Below are positions 53,827-63,965 of a stretch of 64,000 bases of DNA, in pieces (position 1 is the stretch's first letter; each line of letters begins with the position of its first letter). The notes beneath the pieces are model-generated. The model saw only the letters and a program-made list of their open reading frames with translations. It was not told where the DNA came from and did not search any database. The stretch lies in the NCBI RefSeq assembly GCF_015265475.1, contig NZ_CP054493.1, positions 1,302,001 through 1,366,000 on the forward strand, written 5' to 3'. Position numbers and translations under genes: made by a program. Origin of the DNA: Candidatus Sulfurimonas marisnigri (lineage in GTDB: Bacteria > Campylobacterota > Campylobacteria > Campylobacterales > Sulfurimonadaceae).

Positions 53827-55038
53827 ATGATTAATTCACTAAGAGGAATGAATGATATTTTAAGTGAGGATTATGAAAGATTTACCTACTTTATCAACAC
53901 AGCCACAGATATAGCTCAAAAGTATGGTTTTCACTTTATAGAGACTCCACTTTTAGAAGAAACTGCCCTATTTAAACGCTCTGTTGGTGAATCTAGTGAT
54001 ATAGTTGGCAAGGAAATGTATCAGTTTATAGATAAGGGTGAAAACGATGTTTGTCTTAGACCTGAGGGAACAGCCGGTGTTGTTCGTGCATTTGTACAAA
54101 AAAAGCTTGATAAAGCAGGTGGAATTCAGCGTTACTTCTATCACGGTTCGATGTTTCGTTACGAGAGACCTCAAAAAGGAAGACTAAGACAGTTTCACCA
54201 GTTTGGTGTTGAGAGTTTTGGGGTAGATAGCGTTTACGAAGATGCAACTATGATTATGATGGTTAGCGATATTTTAATAAAGCTTGGTATTGGCTATAGA
54301 CTTCAGCTTAATTCCCTTGGTGACAACAATTGTATGCCAGATTATCGCACTAACTTAGTTAAATTTGTGCAAGCGTGCAAAGATGATATTTGTGAAGATT
54401 GTGTAAGAAGATTAGACACTAACCCTATTCGCGTACTTGATTGTAAAAACTCTAAATGCCAAGAGTTATATGTTAGTGCTCCAAAGCTTATACAAAATCT
54501 TTGCCCTACATGTAGCGATGACTTTGAGACTCTTAAGAAAATTTTACAAAACAATGGAATAGATTACGAAATTGACACTAATTTAGTTCGCGGACTTGAT
54601 TACTACTCTAAAACTGCATTTGAATTTGTAAGTGACAACATAGGAAGCCAAAGCGCAATAGCTGGCGGTGGAAGATATGACAGACTTGTTGAGTTTCTAG
54701 ATGGTCGCCCTACTCCTGCTGTTGGTTTTGCAATGGGAATAGAGAGACTTATGGAGCTTATAGTTATGCCTGAGAGTGTAAGAAGTGGTTACTATCTTGG
54801 TGCTATGGATGATGAAGCTATTGATTTAGTTGTTAGTTTAACTCAGAAAAAAAGAGCTACTGACAGATCTACATGTGAGTACAAAACAAAAAATCTTAAA
54901 AACCATCTAAAAGGTGCTGATAAAGTAAACGCTAAATATTGTGCAGTAATAGGCTCAAATGAAATTGCAGATGGTACTATATGGGTCAAAGATTTAGAAA
55001 ATAAAACGGAACAGACAATACTTTTGGAGGAATTTTAA
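53827..55038 (+). CDS. hisS: Histidyl-tRNA synthetase
   Basis: Class II synthetase for tRNA-His. 403 residues with motif 1 (ETPLLEETALFKRSVGESSD), motif 2 (YHGSMFRYERPQKGRLRQFH), the His-specific sequence LVRGLDYYSKTAFEF, and motif 3 (AIAGGGRYDRLVEFL, then AVGFAMGIERL). GGAT leads the ATG. The next gene begins one base after its stop. Confidence 0.96.
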   Translation: MINSLRGMNDILSEDYERFTYFINTATDIAQKYGFHFIETPLLEETALFKRSVGESSDIVGKEMYQFIDKGENDVCLRPEGTAGVVRAFVQKKLDKAGGIQRYFYHGSMFRYERPQKGRLRQFHQFGVESFGVDSVYEDATMIMMVSDILIKLGIGYRLQLNSLGDNNCMPDYRTNLVKFVQACKDDICEDCVRRLDTNPIRVLDCKNSKCQELYVSAPKLIQNLCPTCSDDFETLKKILQNNGIDYEIDTNLVRGLDYYSKTAFEFVSDNIGSQSAIAGGGRYDRLVEFLDGRPTPAVGFAMGIERLMELIVMPESVRSGYYLGAMDDEAIDLVVSLTQKKRATDRSTCEYKTKNLKNHLKGADKVNAKYCAVIGSNEIADGTIWVKDLENKTEQTILLEEF

Positions 55039-56766
55039 TTGGAAATACTGCATGCAATATGGGCTATATTTATAGACTTTATCGAGTTTTTTTTATTGGC
55101 GGGTATTTTTTTAATCGTCATACTATTTGTTTATGACAGATACATACAAAGAAGACATGCACTACTAATTAACTATCCAGTAATAGGACGTTTTAGATAC
55201 CTATTTGAAGCATTAAGAGAACCACTGCGTCAATACTTTGCAGAAGAGACATTTTATGACTCAAAAGACAAAGTAGACTGGGTATATACAGCAGCTAAAG
55301 ATAAACCAAATTATAAATCATTTTCAGTTGCACAACCATTTTCAGGTTCAAGATTTATTATTAAACATGCAACAAATGTACTAAATGATGATGAAGTAAG
55401 TGATGACATATCTGTTGTTTTTGGTAAAAATAGAGAGATTCCATTCACTTCACATACTCCAATAATCCGTTCTGCCATGAGTGATGGATCACTTAGTCCT
55501 GAAGCTGTTCGTGCATTCTCTATCGCTGGTGAAAACTCAAATTTAACTATTAATACTGGAGAGGGCTCACTAACCTCAAACCACCTATTTACACACAAAC
55601 CTGACCTTAAAAACTGTGACTATCTTGAAATAGTTCAAAGCAGTCCATATGCAGAATTTATATTTAAGATAGGTAGCACACTGTTTAATAATGCAAGAGC
55701 TTTGAAATGGTACAGAACAGTATTATTAAACAAAAAAACTCAAAATACATATATATATGACACAACTTCACATGTACTCTTTCGTGTAAACTGGAAAGCA
55801 CCTCTGGAAGCCTTTCCTAAAGAAGTTCCATCTGATATACCTAACATAATTTTTCAAATGAGTTCAGGACTATATGGTGTTCGTGATGATGATGGAAAAT
55901 TTGATGAAGTTAAATATCAAAAAGTTATGAAATTTTGTCGTATGACAGAGATTAAGATTGCACAAGGGGCAAAGCAAACTGGCGGAAAACTTTCCGGCTC
56001 TAAAGTTACAGCTGATATTGCATACTACAGAGGTGTACCTGAAGGTAAAGATGTTTTTTCACCAAACCGTTTCCCTTTTGCAGACAGCACTTCTCATTTG
56101 TTGGATTTCGTAGAAAAACTGCAAGAATTATCTAAAAAGCCTGTTGGATTTAAAATAGTTATCTCTGATGCCAAAGATGTTGAAGAGATAGTAAGGGAAA
56201 TCTCTGCAAGAAAGTCTGCTGGAAGAAATATTCCAGACTTTATTACAGTTGATAGCGGAGAAGGTGGAAGTGCTACAGCACCACTAGAACTTATGGAGTC
56301 AGTTGGTCTAACAACAAACAATGCACTTTTTGTGCTTGACACTCTTCTGAAAAAATATGAAATCAGAGAAGATATTAGCATTATTTCAAGTGGGAAAATT
56401 TTAACTCCAGATGATGCTATAATTACTTTAGCTATGGGTGCTGATGCTGTTGGCATTGCTAGAGGTTTTATGATGAGTGGTGGATGTATTCGCGCTAGAA
56501 TGTGTTCAGGGTTTGGTTCACACGTTTGCCCTGTTGGAATGGCAACTCAAGATGAAAAGAAAAGAGCTTCATACCTAGTTGTAAAAGAAGGTAAAGAGAT
56601 AGGTAACTATCATACTAATCTGATTAAAGGAATGAAAGTAGTTTTAGAAGTTATGGGAATTAAACACATTAGTAAATTAAACCGAAGTATGCTTACTTTT
56701 AAAAACCAAAATGAAGAAATATTTTTTGATGTGGAAGAGTATTTTCATCATAAACTACATGTATAG
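55039..56766 (+). CDS. FMN-binding glutamate synthase-like protein
   Basis: A 575-residue protein with one N-terminal membrane segment (about 5-30, FIDFIEFFLLAGIFLIVILF) and a glutamate synthase central domain: GLYGVRDDDGKFD, KIAQGAKQTGGKLSGSKVTA, FITVDSGEGGSATAPLELME, and the FMN phosphate region DDAIITLAMGADAVGIARGF with the Cys cluster of C-I-R-A-R-M-C-S-G-F. It lacks the glutaminase and reductase domains of full GltB, so ammonia transfer to 2-oxoglutarate is unproven; the family is linked to archaeal-type glutamate synthase. TTG start directly after the hisS stop, with TTTTGGAGGAA ahead. Confidence 0.9.
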   Translation: MEILHAIWAIFIDFIEFFLLAGIFLIVILFVYDRYIQRRHALLINYPVIGRFRYLFEALREPLRQYFAEETFYDSKDKVDWVYTAAKDKPNYKSFSVAQPFSGSRFIIKHATNVLNDDEVSDDISVVFGKNREIPFTSHTPIIRSAMSDGSLSPEAVRAFSIAGENSNLTINTGEGSLTSNHLFTHKPDLKNCDYLEIVQSSPYAEFIFKIGSTLFNNARALKWYRTVLLNKKTQNTYIYDTTSHVLFRVNWKAPLEAFPKEVPSDIPNIIFQMSSGLYGVRDDDGKFDEVKYQKVMKFCRMTEIKIAQGAKQTGGKLSGSKVTADIAYYRGVPEGKDVFSPNRFPFADSTSHLLDFVEKLQELSKKPVGFKIVISDAKDVEEIVREISARKSAGRNIPDFITVDSGEGGSATAPLELMESVGLTTNNALFVLDTLLKKYEIREDISIISSGKILTPDDAIITLAMGADAVGIARGFMMSGGCIRARMCSGFGSHVCPVGMATQDEKKRASYLVVKEGKEIGNYHTNLIKGMKVVLEVMGIKHISKLNRSMLTFKNQNEEIFFDVEEYFHHKLHV

Positions 56767-56774
56767 GAAAATAA

Positions 56775-58604
56775 ATGAATAATTTCGGTCTTGACATTTG
56801 GGCAAACAATAACTTTATAATTGAAGATGGGCAAATTAAATTAAACTATAAATGTATGCCATCAATATTACAAATAGTTGAAGAGATTCGTTCTGATAAT
56901 GTAAAGGGGCCTATTTTGCTAAGGTTTCCTCATCTAATAAAAAGACAGATTAAAACTCTTTACTCGTATTTTGACAAAGCTATACAACACAACAACTATC
57001 AAGGTAGTTTCAATGCTGTATTCCCACTCAAAGTAAACCAATTTCCTCATGCGGTAGAAGCTATAACATCACAAGGTGCTACATACAACTATGGATTAGA
57101 AGCAGGAAGCAAAGCTGAACTTATCTTAGCAATGAGTAAAACTCCAAATGGGGCCAATATAACAGTAAATGGATTTAAAGACAAAGAAATGATTACTCTT
57201 GGTTTTATTGCGGCTCAAAGTGGACATAATATTACACTCACAATTGAAGGACTTGGTGAACTTGAAACCATAATAGAAGTAGCAAAAGAGTGTGATTTAA
57301 AAATACCAAATATAGGTATCAGAATAAGACTACATAGTGCTGGAAGTGGAATCTGGGCAAAAAGTGGTGGTATGGATGCTAAATTTGGACTAACTTCAAC
57401 AGAAATCATAGAGGCTGTTAATCAACTTAAAGAGGCGAAACTATTAGATTGTTTGAGTATGATACACTTTCATATAGGGTCTCAAATGTCAGATATTGCG
57501 CCTCTTAAAAAAGCGCTTAGAGAAGCCGGCAATATTTACGCAGAACTTAGAAAAATGGGTGCTTCAAAACTAAATAGCATCAACATTGGTGGTGGTTTAG
57601 CAGTAGAATATGACCAACATACTCACTCAAAGTCTCGTAATTACTCTATAGATGAGTTTTCAAGCAGCGTTGTATTTTTACTTGGTGAGATTATGAATGC
57701 AAAAAATGTTAAACATCCAGATATATTTACAGAATCTGGAAGATTTATAGTAGCTTCACATGCAGTATTAATCACCCCTGTATTGGAACTATTCACACAA
57801 GATTATCAAGAAAAACTACTTAACTTTAAAACAGTTAATCCCCCTCTAATAGAAGAACTTGTAGAGTTAAATAAACTTTTAAACAATACAAACTGTATAG
57901 AATATCTGCATGATGCACTTGACCATATGGAATCACTGTTAACACTATTTGATTTAGGTTACATAGACCTGCAAGACCGTTCAAACGCCGAAATTTTAGT
58001 TCATAATATTATAAAAAGAGCTTTATATTTAAAGTCGGCAAATCCAACAGATGAGCTTGAACAATTACAAGTAAAACTACAAGAACGCTACCTTATAAAT
58101 GCTTCTATTTTTCAAAGTTTACCTGACTATTGGGGACTTAATCAGCATTTTCCAGTTATGCCATTACACCACTTAAATACACAACCACTTAGAGCTGCAT
58201 CTCTATGGGACATTACATGTGACAGTGATGGAGAGATAGGTTTTAATCCAGATAAACCTCTATACCTGCATGATGTGAACTTGGATGAAGAGGATTACTT
58301 TTTAGGATTTTTCAATGTTGGTGCATATCAAGAAACATTAGGAATGAATCATAATCTATTTACTCATCCAAGTGAATATACAGTTTACATCAATGATACA
58401 GATTATAAAATAACCAACAAAGTTGAATCAAAAAGTATATTGGATATTCTAGAATCACTGGGCTATAACAAAAATATAGTCTCTGATAAACTTAAAAATG
58501 ATTTATTAGCTTCCAAGTTTATTACAGAAAAAGAAAAAAATGATACACTAGCCAAATTAGAACTATATTTAGATCAAAATGGTTATTTAAGAACAACAAA
58601 TTAA
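56775..58604 (+). CDS. speA: Arginine decarboxylase (biosynthetic)
   Basis: Makes agmatine from arginine, the first step to putrescine and spermidine. 609 residues, alanine-racemase fold: the PLP lysine in FNAVFPLKVNQFPHAVEA near residue 85, HIGSQMSDI, NIGGGLAVEYDQH, and the C-terminal SLWDITCDSDGEIGFN then SEYTVYINDTDYKI. Slightly shorter than the E. coli enzyme (658). Follows the FMN protein after 8 bases; cysE is 18 bases further on, so hisS-FMN-speA-cysE may be one unit. Confidence 0.95.
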   Translation: MNNFGLDIWANNNFIIEDGQIKLNYKCMPSILQIVEEIRSDNVKGPILLRFPHLIKRQIKTLYSYFDKAIQHNNYQGSFNAVFPLKVNQFPHAVEAITSQGATYNYGLEAGSKAELILAMSKTPNGANITVNGFKDKEMITLGFIAAQSGHNITLTIEGLGELETIIEVAKECDLKIPNIGIRIRLHSAGSGIWAKSGGMDAKFGLTSTEIIEAVNQLKEAKLLDCLSMIHFHIGSQMSDIAPLKKALREAGNIYAELRKMGASKLNSINIGGGLAVEYDQHTHSKSRNYSIDEFSSSVVFLLGEIMNAKNVKHPDIFTESGRFIVASHAVLITPVLELFTQDYQEKLLNFKTVNPPLIEELVELNKLLNNTNCIEYLHDALDHMESLLTLFDLGYIDLQDRSNAEILVHNIIKRALYLKSANPTDELEQLQVKLQERYLINASIFQSLPDYWGLNQHFPVMPLHHLNTQPLRAASLWDITCDSDGEIGFNPDKPLYLHDVNLDEEDYFLGFFNVGAYQETLGMNHNLFTHPSEYTVYINDTDYKITNKVESKSILDILESLGYNKNIVSDKLKNDLLASKFITEKEKNDTLAKLELYLDQNGYLRTTN

Positions 58605-58622
58605 TTATTTAGGACTTTAACC

Positions 58623-59324
58623 TTGGGACTTTATGCTGAAATAAAAGAAGACTTTTCCAATGCTTATAACAATGATCCTGCACTCAATTCAAAGCTTGAT
58701 TTTTTATTTAATTACCCTGGTGTTTGGGCTATAGCTTGGTACAGAGTGGCTAGTAAACTGTACAATGCAAACTTTAAAAGTTTTGCCAGAGTAATCATGG
58801 GTTTAACTCAGATATTAACAAATATAGATATTCATCCAGCTTCAAGAATTGGAAAAAGAGTTTTCATAGACCATGGAACTGGTGTAGTTATTGGTGAAAC
58901 AACAATAATAGAAGACGATGTGTTAATATACCAAGGTGTCACTCTTGGTGGCGTATCTCTAACGCATGGTAAAAGACATCCCACTATTAGAAACGGTGCT
59001 GTATTAGGTGCTGGTTCAAAGATTCTAGGAAATATAGTAATCGGCGAATATGCAAAGATTGGAGCAAATTCCGTAGTAGTTAAAGATGTTCCAGATAATG
59101 CAACTGCCATTGGCATTCCTGCACATGTAATAGAAAAAGGGAGATGTAAAGATCCTCTTATGCATAATATGCTTCCAGATATAAACAAAGAGATGTTTGA
59201 ATATATGTTAAAAAGGGTTGCAGTTTTAGAACATATATTGGTTGAAGATAATAAAGAGCTACTAGAACAAGACTTAGAACTGGAAAAAATATACGAATCT
59301 TTTATTACAGCTATGAAAAATTAA
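58623..59324 (+). CDS. cysE: Serine O-acetyltransferase
   Basis: Acetylates serine to O-acetylserine, the direct precursor of cysteine. 233 residues: an N-terminal helical domain, then the hexapeptide left-handed beta-helix DHGTGVVIGETTIIEDDVLI, VTLGGVSLTHGKRHPTIRNG and GAVLGAGSKILGNIVIGEYA, and PHVIEKG-like end (IPAHVIEKGRC). The start TTG at 58623 has AGGA about 9 bases ahead. Links to the sulfur metabolism of the host are plausible but ordinary for this gene. Confidence 0.95.
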   Translation: MGLYAEIKEDFSNAYNNDPALNSKLDFLFNYPGVWAIAWYRVASKLYNANFKSFARVIMGLTQILTNIDIHPASRIGKRVFIDHGTGVVIGETTIIEDDVLIYQGVTLGGVSLTHGKRHPTIRNGAVLGAGSKILGNIVIGEYAKIGANSVVVKDVPDNATAIGIPAHVIEKGRCKDPLMHNMLPDINKEMFEYMLKRVAVLEHILVEDNKELLEQDLELEKIYESFITAMKN

Positions 59325-59399
59325 AAAACCACTCCCCCTTAACTCATATATATTATTATTTTAGTATAATGTATTCATTATTTCACCTAAGGGTTTCAA

Positions 59400-60569
59400 A
59401 TGCTAACAAGTCGCATTAACGCACTATCTGAATCGATTACAATCGCAATCTCAACGCTCGCACAAGAGCTAAAGTCACAGGGTAAAGATGTCATAAGTTT
59501 TTCTGCTGGAGAACCTGATTTTGATACTCCTCAAATTATAAAAGATGCTGCTATAGAAGCTATTAACAGTGGCTTCACTAAATACACTGCTGTTGATGGA
59601 ATCCCTGCTCTTAAAGATGCTATTGCTAATAAATTAAAGAGGGATAATGGATTAACCTATGCTCCTAATCAAATAATAACCAACAATGGTGCTAAACACT
59701 CTTTATTTAATCTTTTCGCTGTAACTATTGATAAGGGTGATGAAGTTATTATCCCCTCTCCATACTGGGTAACATACCCTGAGTTAGTTTTGTATCATGG
59801 TGGAACTGTAGTTGAGATAGAAACTCATGACTCCAGTGAGTTTAAAATTACTCCTGAGCAATTAAAAGATGCCATAACAATAAACACTAAAATGCTAGTG
59901 CTAACAACTCCGTCAAATCCAACTGGTTCTATTTATACAAGAGATGAACTAATCGCACTTGGAAAAGTTCTAGAAGGTACAAAAGTAATAGTTGCAAGTG
60001 ATGAGATGTACGAGAAACTTATCTATGACGGTGAGTTCACATCTGCTGCATCTGTAAGTGATGATATGTATCAAAGAACTGTTACCATAAATGGTCTAAG
60101 TAAATCAGTTGCTATGACTGGATGGAGATTTGGTTATATGGCAGCTCATGACACTGAACTGATACAAGCTACTAAAAAGCTACAAAGTCAAAGTACTTCA
60201 AATATCAACTCTATTACTCAAAAAGCTGCAATCGTTGCTCTAAACGGAGATGCAGATGCTGATATAGAAATGATGAGAAGAGCATTTGCGCAACGTCGTG
60301 ATGAGGCTGTTAAACTAATTAATGCAATCGATGGATTAAGTGTTTTCAAACCTAATGGTGCATTTTACCTTTTTGTAAATATAAAAGAATTAAGCAATGA
60401 TTCAATGGAGTTTTGTAAAGAGTTGCTAGCTAAAAAAGGTATAGCTGTAGTTCCTGGCGTTGGTTTTGGAAGTGAAGGTTATTTCAGATTTAGTTTTGCA
60501 ACAAATATTGAGAGTATAAGAACTGGTATAAAGCGCATCGAAGAGTTTGTAAAAGAACTTAGAGTATAG
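59400..60569 (+). CDS. aspC: Aspartate aminotransferase-type PLP transaminase
   Basis: A 389-residue fold type I aminotransferase, most likely making aspartate from oxaloacetate and glutamate. FSAGEPDFDTPQ, FTKYTAVDGIPALKDAIA, TTPSNPTGSIY, and the PLP lysine in GLSKSVAMTGWRFGY are all present; VPGVGFGSEGYFRFSFA is the substrate-carboxylate Arg region. Separated from cysE by 75 bases, preceded by AAGGG 8 bases before the ATG. Substrate assigned by family; a related prephenate or alanine role cannot be excluded. Confidence 0.92.
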   Translation: MLTSRINALSESITIAISTLAQELKSQGKDVISFSAGEPDFDTPQIIKDAAIEAINSGFTKYTAVDGIPALKDAIANKLKRDNGLTYAPNQIITNNGAKHSLFNLFAVTIDKGDEVIIPSPYWVTYPELVLYHGGTVVEIETHDSSEFKITPEQLKDAITINTKMLVLTTPSNPTGSIYTRDELIALGKVLEGTKVIVASDEMYEKLIYDGEFTSAASVSDDMYQRTVTINGLSKSVAMTGWRFGYMAAHDTELIQATKKLQSQSTSNINSITQKAAIVALNGDADADIEMMRRAFAQRRDEAVKLINAIDGLSVFKPNGAFYLFVNIKELSNDSMEFCKELLAKKGIAVVPGVGFGSEGYFRFSFATNIESIRTGIKRIEEFVKELRV

Positions 60570-60575
60570 TATTTT

Positions 60576-60596
60576 AAAGTAGGTTAAACCTACTTT
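60576..60596. terminator. Hairpin between aspC and the convergent small gene
   Basis: AAAGTAGG (60576-60583) pairs with CCTACTTT (60589-60596) over 8 bases, with the stem including the stop codon of the minus-strand gene. There is no strong T-run on either strand, so it may act as a weak two-way terminator. Confidence 0.45.
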
Positions 60597-60793
60597 AGTG
60601 ATGTAAGTGCTTCTATTACTTCATCAAGATTTTCAAGTGGAATGTGAACTTTCCATTCAGGTTCATTTGCATTTCCAGCTAAAGATATACCAATACTTGC
60701 AACTGGTGTACTTTTTTCACCATAAGGTTTATCTATTTTTGTTACAGAAATAACACCTTTTTTTGTTCCATTTAATGCGATAGTTTTTGACAT
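60590..60793 (-). CDS. Small conserved-looking protein, unknown function
   Basis: A 67-residue soluble protein (MSKTIALNGTKKGVISVTKI, then a hydrophobic end LENLDEVIEALTSLK). No family I recognise. It has a strong ribosome-binding site (AAGGAGTG, 5-6 bases before the ATG) and lies in a leftward run after lpxD, separated by 50 bases, which supports it being a gene. Confidence 0.65.
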   Translation of the reverse strand: MSKTIALNGTKKGVISVTKIDKPYGEKSTPVASIGISLAGNANEPEWKVHIPLENLDEVIEALTSLK

Positions 60794-60843
60794 TTAACAC
60801 TCCTTAATTTTATAGTTTCTTAACCAGAAGGCTAATATGCTAA

Positions 60844-61794
60844 TTATTTAAGTAGTCTAGCAATTTTCACCTGAAGTCTAAGCCACATTTTGTGTTCCAT
60901 AAGTGGAAATCCTGAAAATGTCTTACCGCTCTCTTTTATACTCTTCGTTATTCCACTTCTTGCTGCAAATGTATTGAAAGGTGCAATTTCCAAGTGACCT
61001 GCTGTCGCAGATTGTCCACCCATAACAACATTACGTCCAAGTTTTGTAGAGCCCGCAAGACCAGATTGAGAAACCATTACACAATACTCGCCAATCTCGC
61101 AGTTGTGTCCAACCTGAACCAGATTGTCTATTCTGGTGCCTTTTTTAATTAAGGTCGTACCAAACACAGCTCTATCGATTGTTGTTGAACTTCCAATCTC
61201 TACATCCTCCTCGATAGCTACATTGCCGTTTTGATAAATCTTTTTATGCTCACCAAGTTTATTGGTAGCAAATCCAAAGCCATCACTCCCTATAGTCGTA
61301 TTCGCGTGAATAATACAATCATTTCCAATGGTGCAGTCTCTGTAAACAGTTACATTGGGGTAGATAATAGTGTTGTCACCAACAACTGTTTGGGCGCCAA
61401 TATATACATGTGCTAAAATCGTGCAGTTCTTGCCAATCTTTGCTCCATTTGCTATTTCAGCTTTAGGAGATACTCTGCTCCCCTCGCCTATCTCTGCATA
61501 TGGCAATTGATCGTCCTCAATCGGAGGAGAAAAATATTTTGATAACACTGCCATCGACCAATAAGGAGAGTCAACCACTAAAGCCGCGCACCCTTGCGGT
61601 ATATGGCTTTTTAAAGATTTGTCTATTATAACAGCAGCTGCTTTGGTATTTTGTATATCTTTTATATATTTAGAATTTGAAACAAAAGTGACTTCGTTTG
61701 AACTTGCTTCTTTAAGTGTATTTAAACCTGTTATTTCAAAACTAATGCCATTAAATTCAGCACCAATTATAGAAGCTACTTCAGTTAAATCCAT
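60844..61794 (-). CDS. lpxD: UDP-3-O-acylglucosamine N-acyltransferase
   Basis: Third step of lipid A synthesis. 316 residues with the N-terminal uridine-binding domain and repeated hexapeptide units of a left-handed beta-helix (SRVSPKAEIANGAKIGKNCT, then ILAHVYIGAQTVVGDNTIIY), the catalytic His in VQVGHNCEIGEYCV, and SGLAGSTKLGRNVVMGGQSA, TAGHLEIA. Lies 3 bases after ilvH, so ilvB-ilvH-lpxD form one unit. Confidence 0.96.
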   Translation of the reverse strand: MDLTEVASIIGAEFNGISFEITGLNTLKEASSNEVTFVSNSKYIKDIQNTKAAAVIIDKSLKSHIPQGCAALVVDSPYWSMAVLSKYFSPPIEDDQLPYAEIGEGSRVSPKAEIANGAKIGKNCTILAHVYIGAQTVVGDNTIIYPNVTVYRDCTIGNDCIIHANTTIGSDGFGFATNKLGEHKKIYQNGNVAIEEDVEIGSSTTIDRAVFGTTLIKKGTRIDNLVQVGHNCEIGEYCVMVSQSGLAGSTKLGRNVVMGGQSATAGHLEIAPFNTFAARSGITKSIKESGKTFSGFPLMEHKMWLRLQVKIARLLK

Positions 61795-61797
61795 TTA

Positions 61798-62271
61798 CTA
61801 TCTCTCAAGTGCTACTGCACCGCTTCTAACAATTTCTTTTGGATTATATCTTTTAATAACTTGTAAAAAATTATCAACTCTTTTTGGTTCATCAGCAACC
61901 ATAACTATAATAACATTCTCACCAACATTTACTATTTTGCCATTATATGCTTCACAAAGAGTACTTATATCAGTAATATTTTCAGTTACAGGGAACTTTA
62001 CCAAAGCCATCTCTTTTTCAACCAAGTCTGCATGTTCGTACACTCTAAGAACAGGAATAAGTTTATGCAGCTGTTTCGTAATCTGCTCTATTACTCTTAT
62101 AGAACCTGATGTAACAATAGTAAGTCTAGAATATCTACTATCAGGTATTGGAGCAACAGTTAAAGATGTAATGTTGTACCCACGACCAGAGAAAAGATCC
62201 GTAATACGAGATAAAACACTAGCCTCGTTTACTACAATAACAGAGATAACTCTTCTTTCACTAGCTTCCAT
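61798..62271 (-). CDS. ilvH: Acetolactate synthase, small regulatory subunit
   Basis: Regulatory partner of IlvB, activating it and usually giving valine feedback. 157 residues with the N-terminal ACT domain (RRVISVIVVNEASVLSRITD, then FSGRGYNITSLTVAPIPDS) and a C-terminal ACT-like half ending NPKEIVRSGAVALER. The ATG overlaps the ilvB stop by one base (TAATG). Confidence 0.95.
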   Translation of the reverse strand: MEASERRVISVIVVNEASVLSRITDLFSGRGYNITSLTVAPIPDSRYSRLTIVTSGSIRVIEQITKQLHKLIPVLRVYEHADLVEKEMALVKFPVTENITDISTLCEAYNGKIVNVGENVIIVMVADEPKRVDNFLQVIKRYNPKEIVRSGAVALER

Positions 62272-63965
62272 TATTTCTCCTTCTTCTCTAATAACATCAT
62301 GTTAAACAGTGATCCACCAGATGGAACCATTGGCATAACGTTTTCCATTCTTTCAACAACAACATCTATAAATGCAACTATGTTTTTCTCAACAGCATCT
62401 TTTAAAGCTGCATCAAATTCATCTTTTGTCTTAACTCTGTATCCGATTCCACCAAATGCTTCAGAAAGCTTTACAAAGTCAGGCTGAACACTTAAATCAG
62501 TCTCACTATGTCTTTTATCGTAAAACATTGTTTGCCACTGACGAACCATTCCAAGAAAATTATTGTTAAGAATGATATTTATAACCGGAAGTTTTTGCTC
62601 AACCGCAGTCATCAACTCTTGACAATTCATAAGGATTGAGCCATCTCCTGTAAAGTTAACACTTATCTTTTCGGGACAAGCTGATTTTACACCTATAGCC
62701 GCAGGAAAACCAAAACCCATAGTACCTAGTCCACCAGAACTAATCCACTGACGAGGTCTTGTGAACGGATAAAATTGTGCAGACCACATCTGGTGCTGCC
62801 CAACATCAGTAGAGATATTTGCACTATCACCAAGAAGTTCACCAACACGTTCTATAACCCACTGAGGTTTAATTCTATCTGTATCTTCATGGTATGCTAA
62901 TGGATGTAATTCATCAAATTGGTTTATTGTATCTCTCCAAGATGAATACTTTTCAGATTTAATTTCAGATGATAACTCTAACATCTCTTTTACAACATTT
63001 TTAACATCACCAACGATTGGATAATCAGCATTTACAAGTTTAGAAATAGATGCAGGGTCTATATCTACATGTATAACTCCAGCATTTTTAGCAAATTCAG
63101 AAAGTTTACCAGTTACACGATCATCAAATCTAGCACCAAGTCCTATCACTAAATCAGTTTCACTCATAGCCATATTAGCAGCGTATGAACCATGCATGCC
63201 AAGCATAGATATAAGTAAATCATCATCGTGACTAAGAGTACCTCTAGCCATAAAAGTCTCAACAGCAGGAATTCCAGTTTTGTGAACTAAATCTCTAACT
63301 TCATAAGCAGCATCTGCATTTATAATACCGCCTCCAAGATAAAATAGTGGTCTTTTAGCTTTTGAGATAGCTTCCATAGCTTTTTTAATTTGACGAGGAT
63401 TACCTTTAACATGAGGCTTGTAAGTCTCAAGATTAAGCTCTAAAGAATAATCAAATTCAGCTATCTGAGCAGTAACATCTTTTGGGATATCTACGTGCAC
63501 AGGACCTGGACGACCAGTTGATGCAATATGAAATGCTTCTTTGAGTATACGACCTAAATCTTTAGCGTCTGTTACAAGATAGTTATGCTTAGTACATGAA
63601 CGACTTATACCAACGGCATCAATCTCTTGAAATGCATCGGTACCAATAAGACTCATCGGAACCTGTCCGCTAATTACAACTAATGGAATTGAGTCCATAT
63701 ATGCATCAGCTAAACCAGTTACAGCATTTGTAAAACCAGGTCCACTAGTAATCATTGCAACACCAACTTTACCACTAGCTTTTGAGTAGCCCTCAGCAGC
63801 ATGTACAGAAGCTTGTTCGTGTCTTGTCAAAATATGTTTAAAGTCATTTTGCTTATAAATCTCATCATAGACATTCATGATAGCTCCGCCTGGGTAGCCA
63901 AACACTGTGTCAACGCCCTCTGCGATTAAAGCCTCAATGACCATTTGTGCGCCATTTATTTGCAT
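62271..63965 (-). CDS. ilvB: Acetolactate synthase, large catalytic subunit
   Basis: Makes 2-acetolactate or 2-aceto-2-hydroxybutyrate for valine, leucine and isoleucine. 564 residues, TPP enzyme: GVDTVFGYPGGAIMNVYDEI then RHEQASVHAAEGYSKASGKV, FAD-region ARFDDRVTGKL, and the TPP motif TGDGSILMNCQELMTAVEQK followed by ILNNNFLGMVRQWQ. First gene of ilvB-ilvH-lpxD; GGAG ahead of the ATG. The region beyond 63965 to the window end holds its 5' leader. Confidence 0.97.
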   Translation of the reverse strand: MQINGAQMVIEALIAEGVDTVFGYPGGAIMNVYDEIYKQNDFKHILTRHEQASVHAAEGYSKASGKVGVAMITSGPGFTNAVTGLADAYMDSIPLVVISGQVPMSLIGTDAFQEIDAVGISRSCTKHNYLVTDAKDLGRILKEAFHIASTGRPGPVHVDIPKDVTAQIAEFDYSLELNLETYKPHVKGNPRQIKKAMEAISKAKRPLFYLGGGIINADAAYEVRDLVHKTGIPAVETFMARGTLSHDDDLLISMLGMHGSYAANMAMSETDLVIGLGARFDDRVTGKLSEFAKNAGVIHVDIDPASISKLVNADYPIVGDVKNVVKEMLELSSEIKSEKYSSWRDTINQFDELHPLAYHEDTDRIKPQWVIERVGELLGDSANISTDVGQHQMWSAQFYPFTRPRQWISSGGLGTMGFGFPAAIGVKSACPEKISVNFTGDGSILMNCQELMTAVEQKLPVINIILNNNFLGMVRQWQTMFYDKRHSETDLSVQPDFVKLSEAFGGIGYRVKTKDEFDAALKDAVEKNIVAFIDVVVERMENVMPMVPSGGSLFNMMLLEKKEK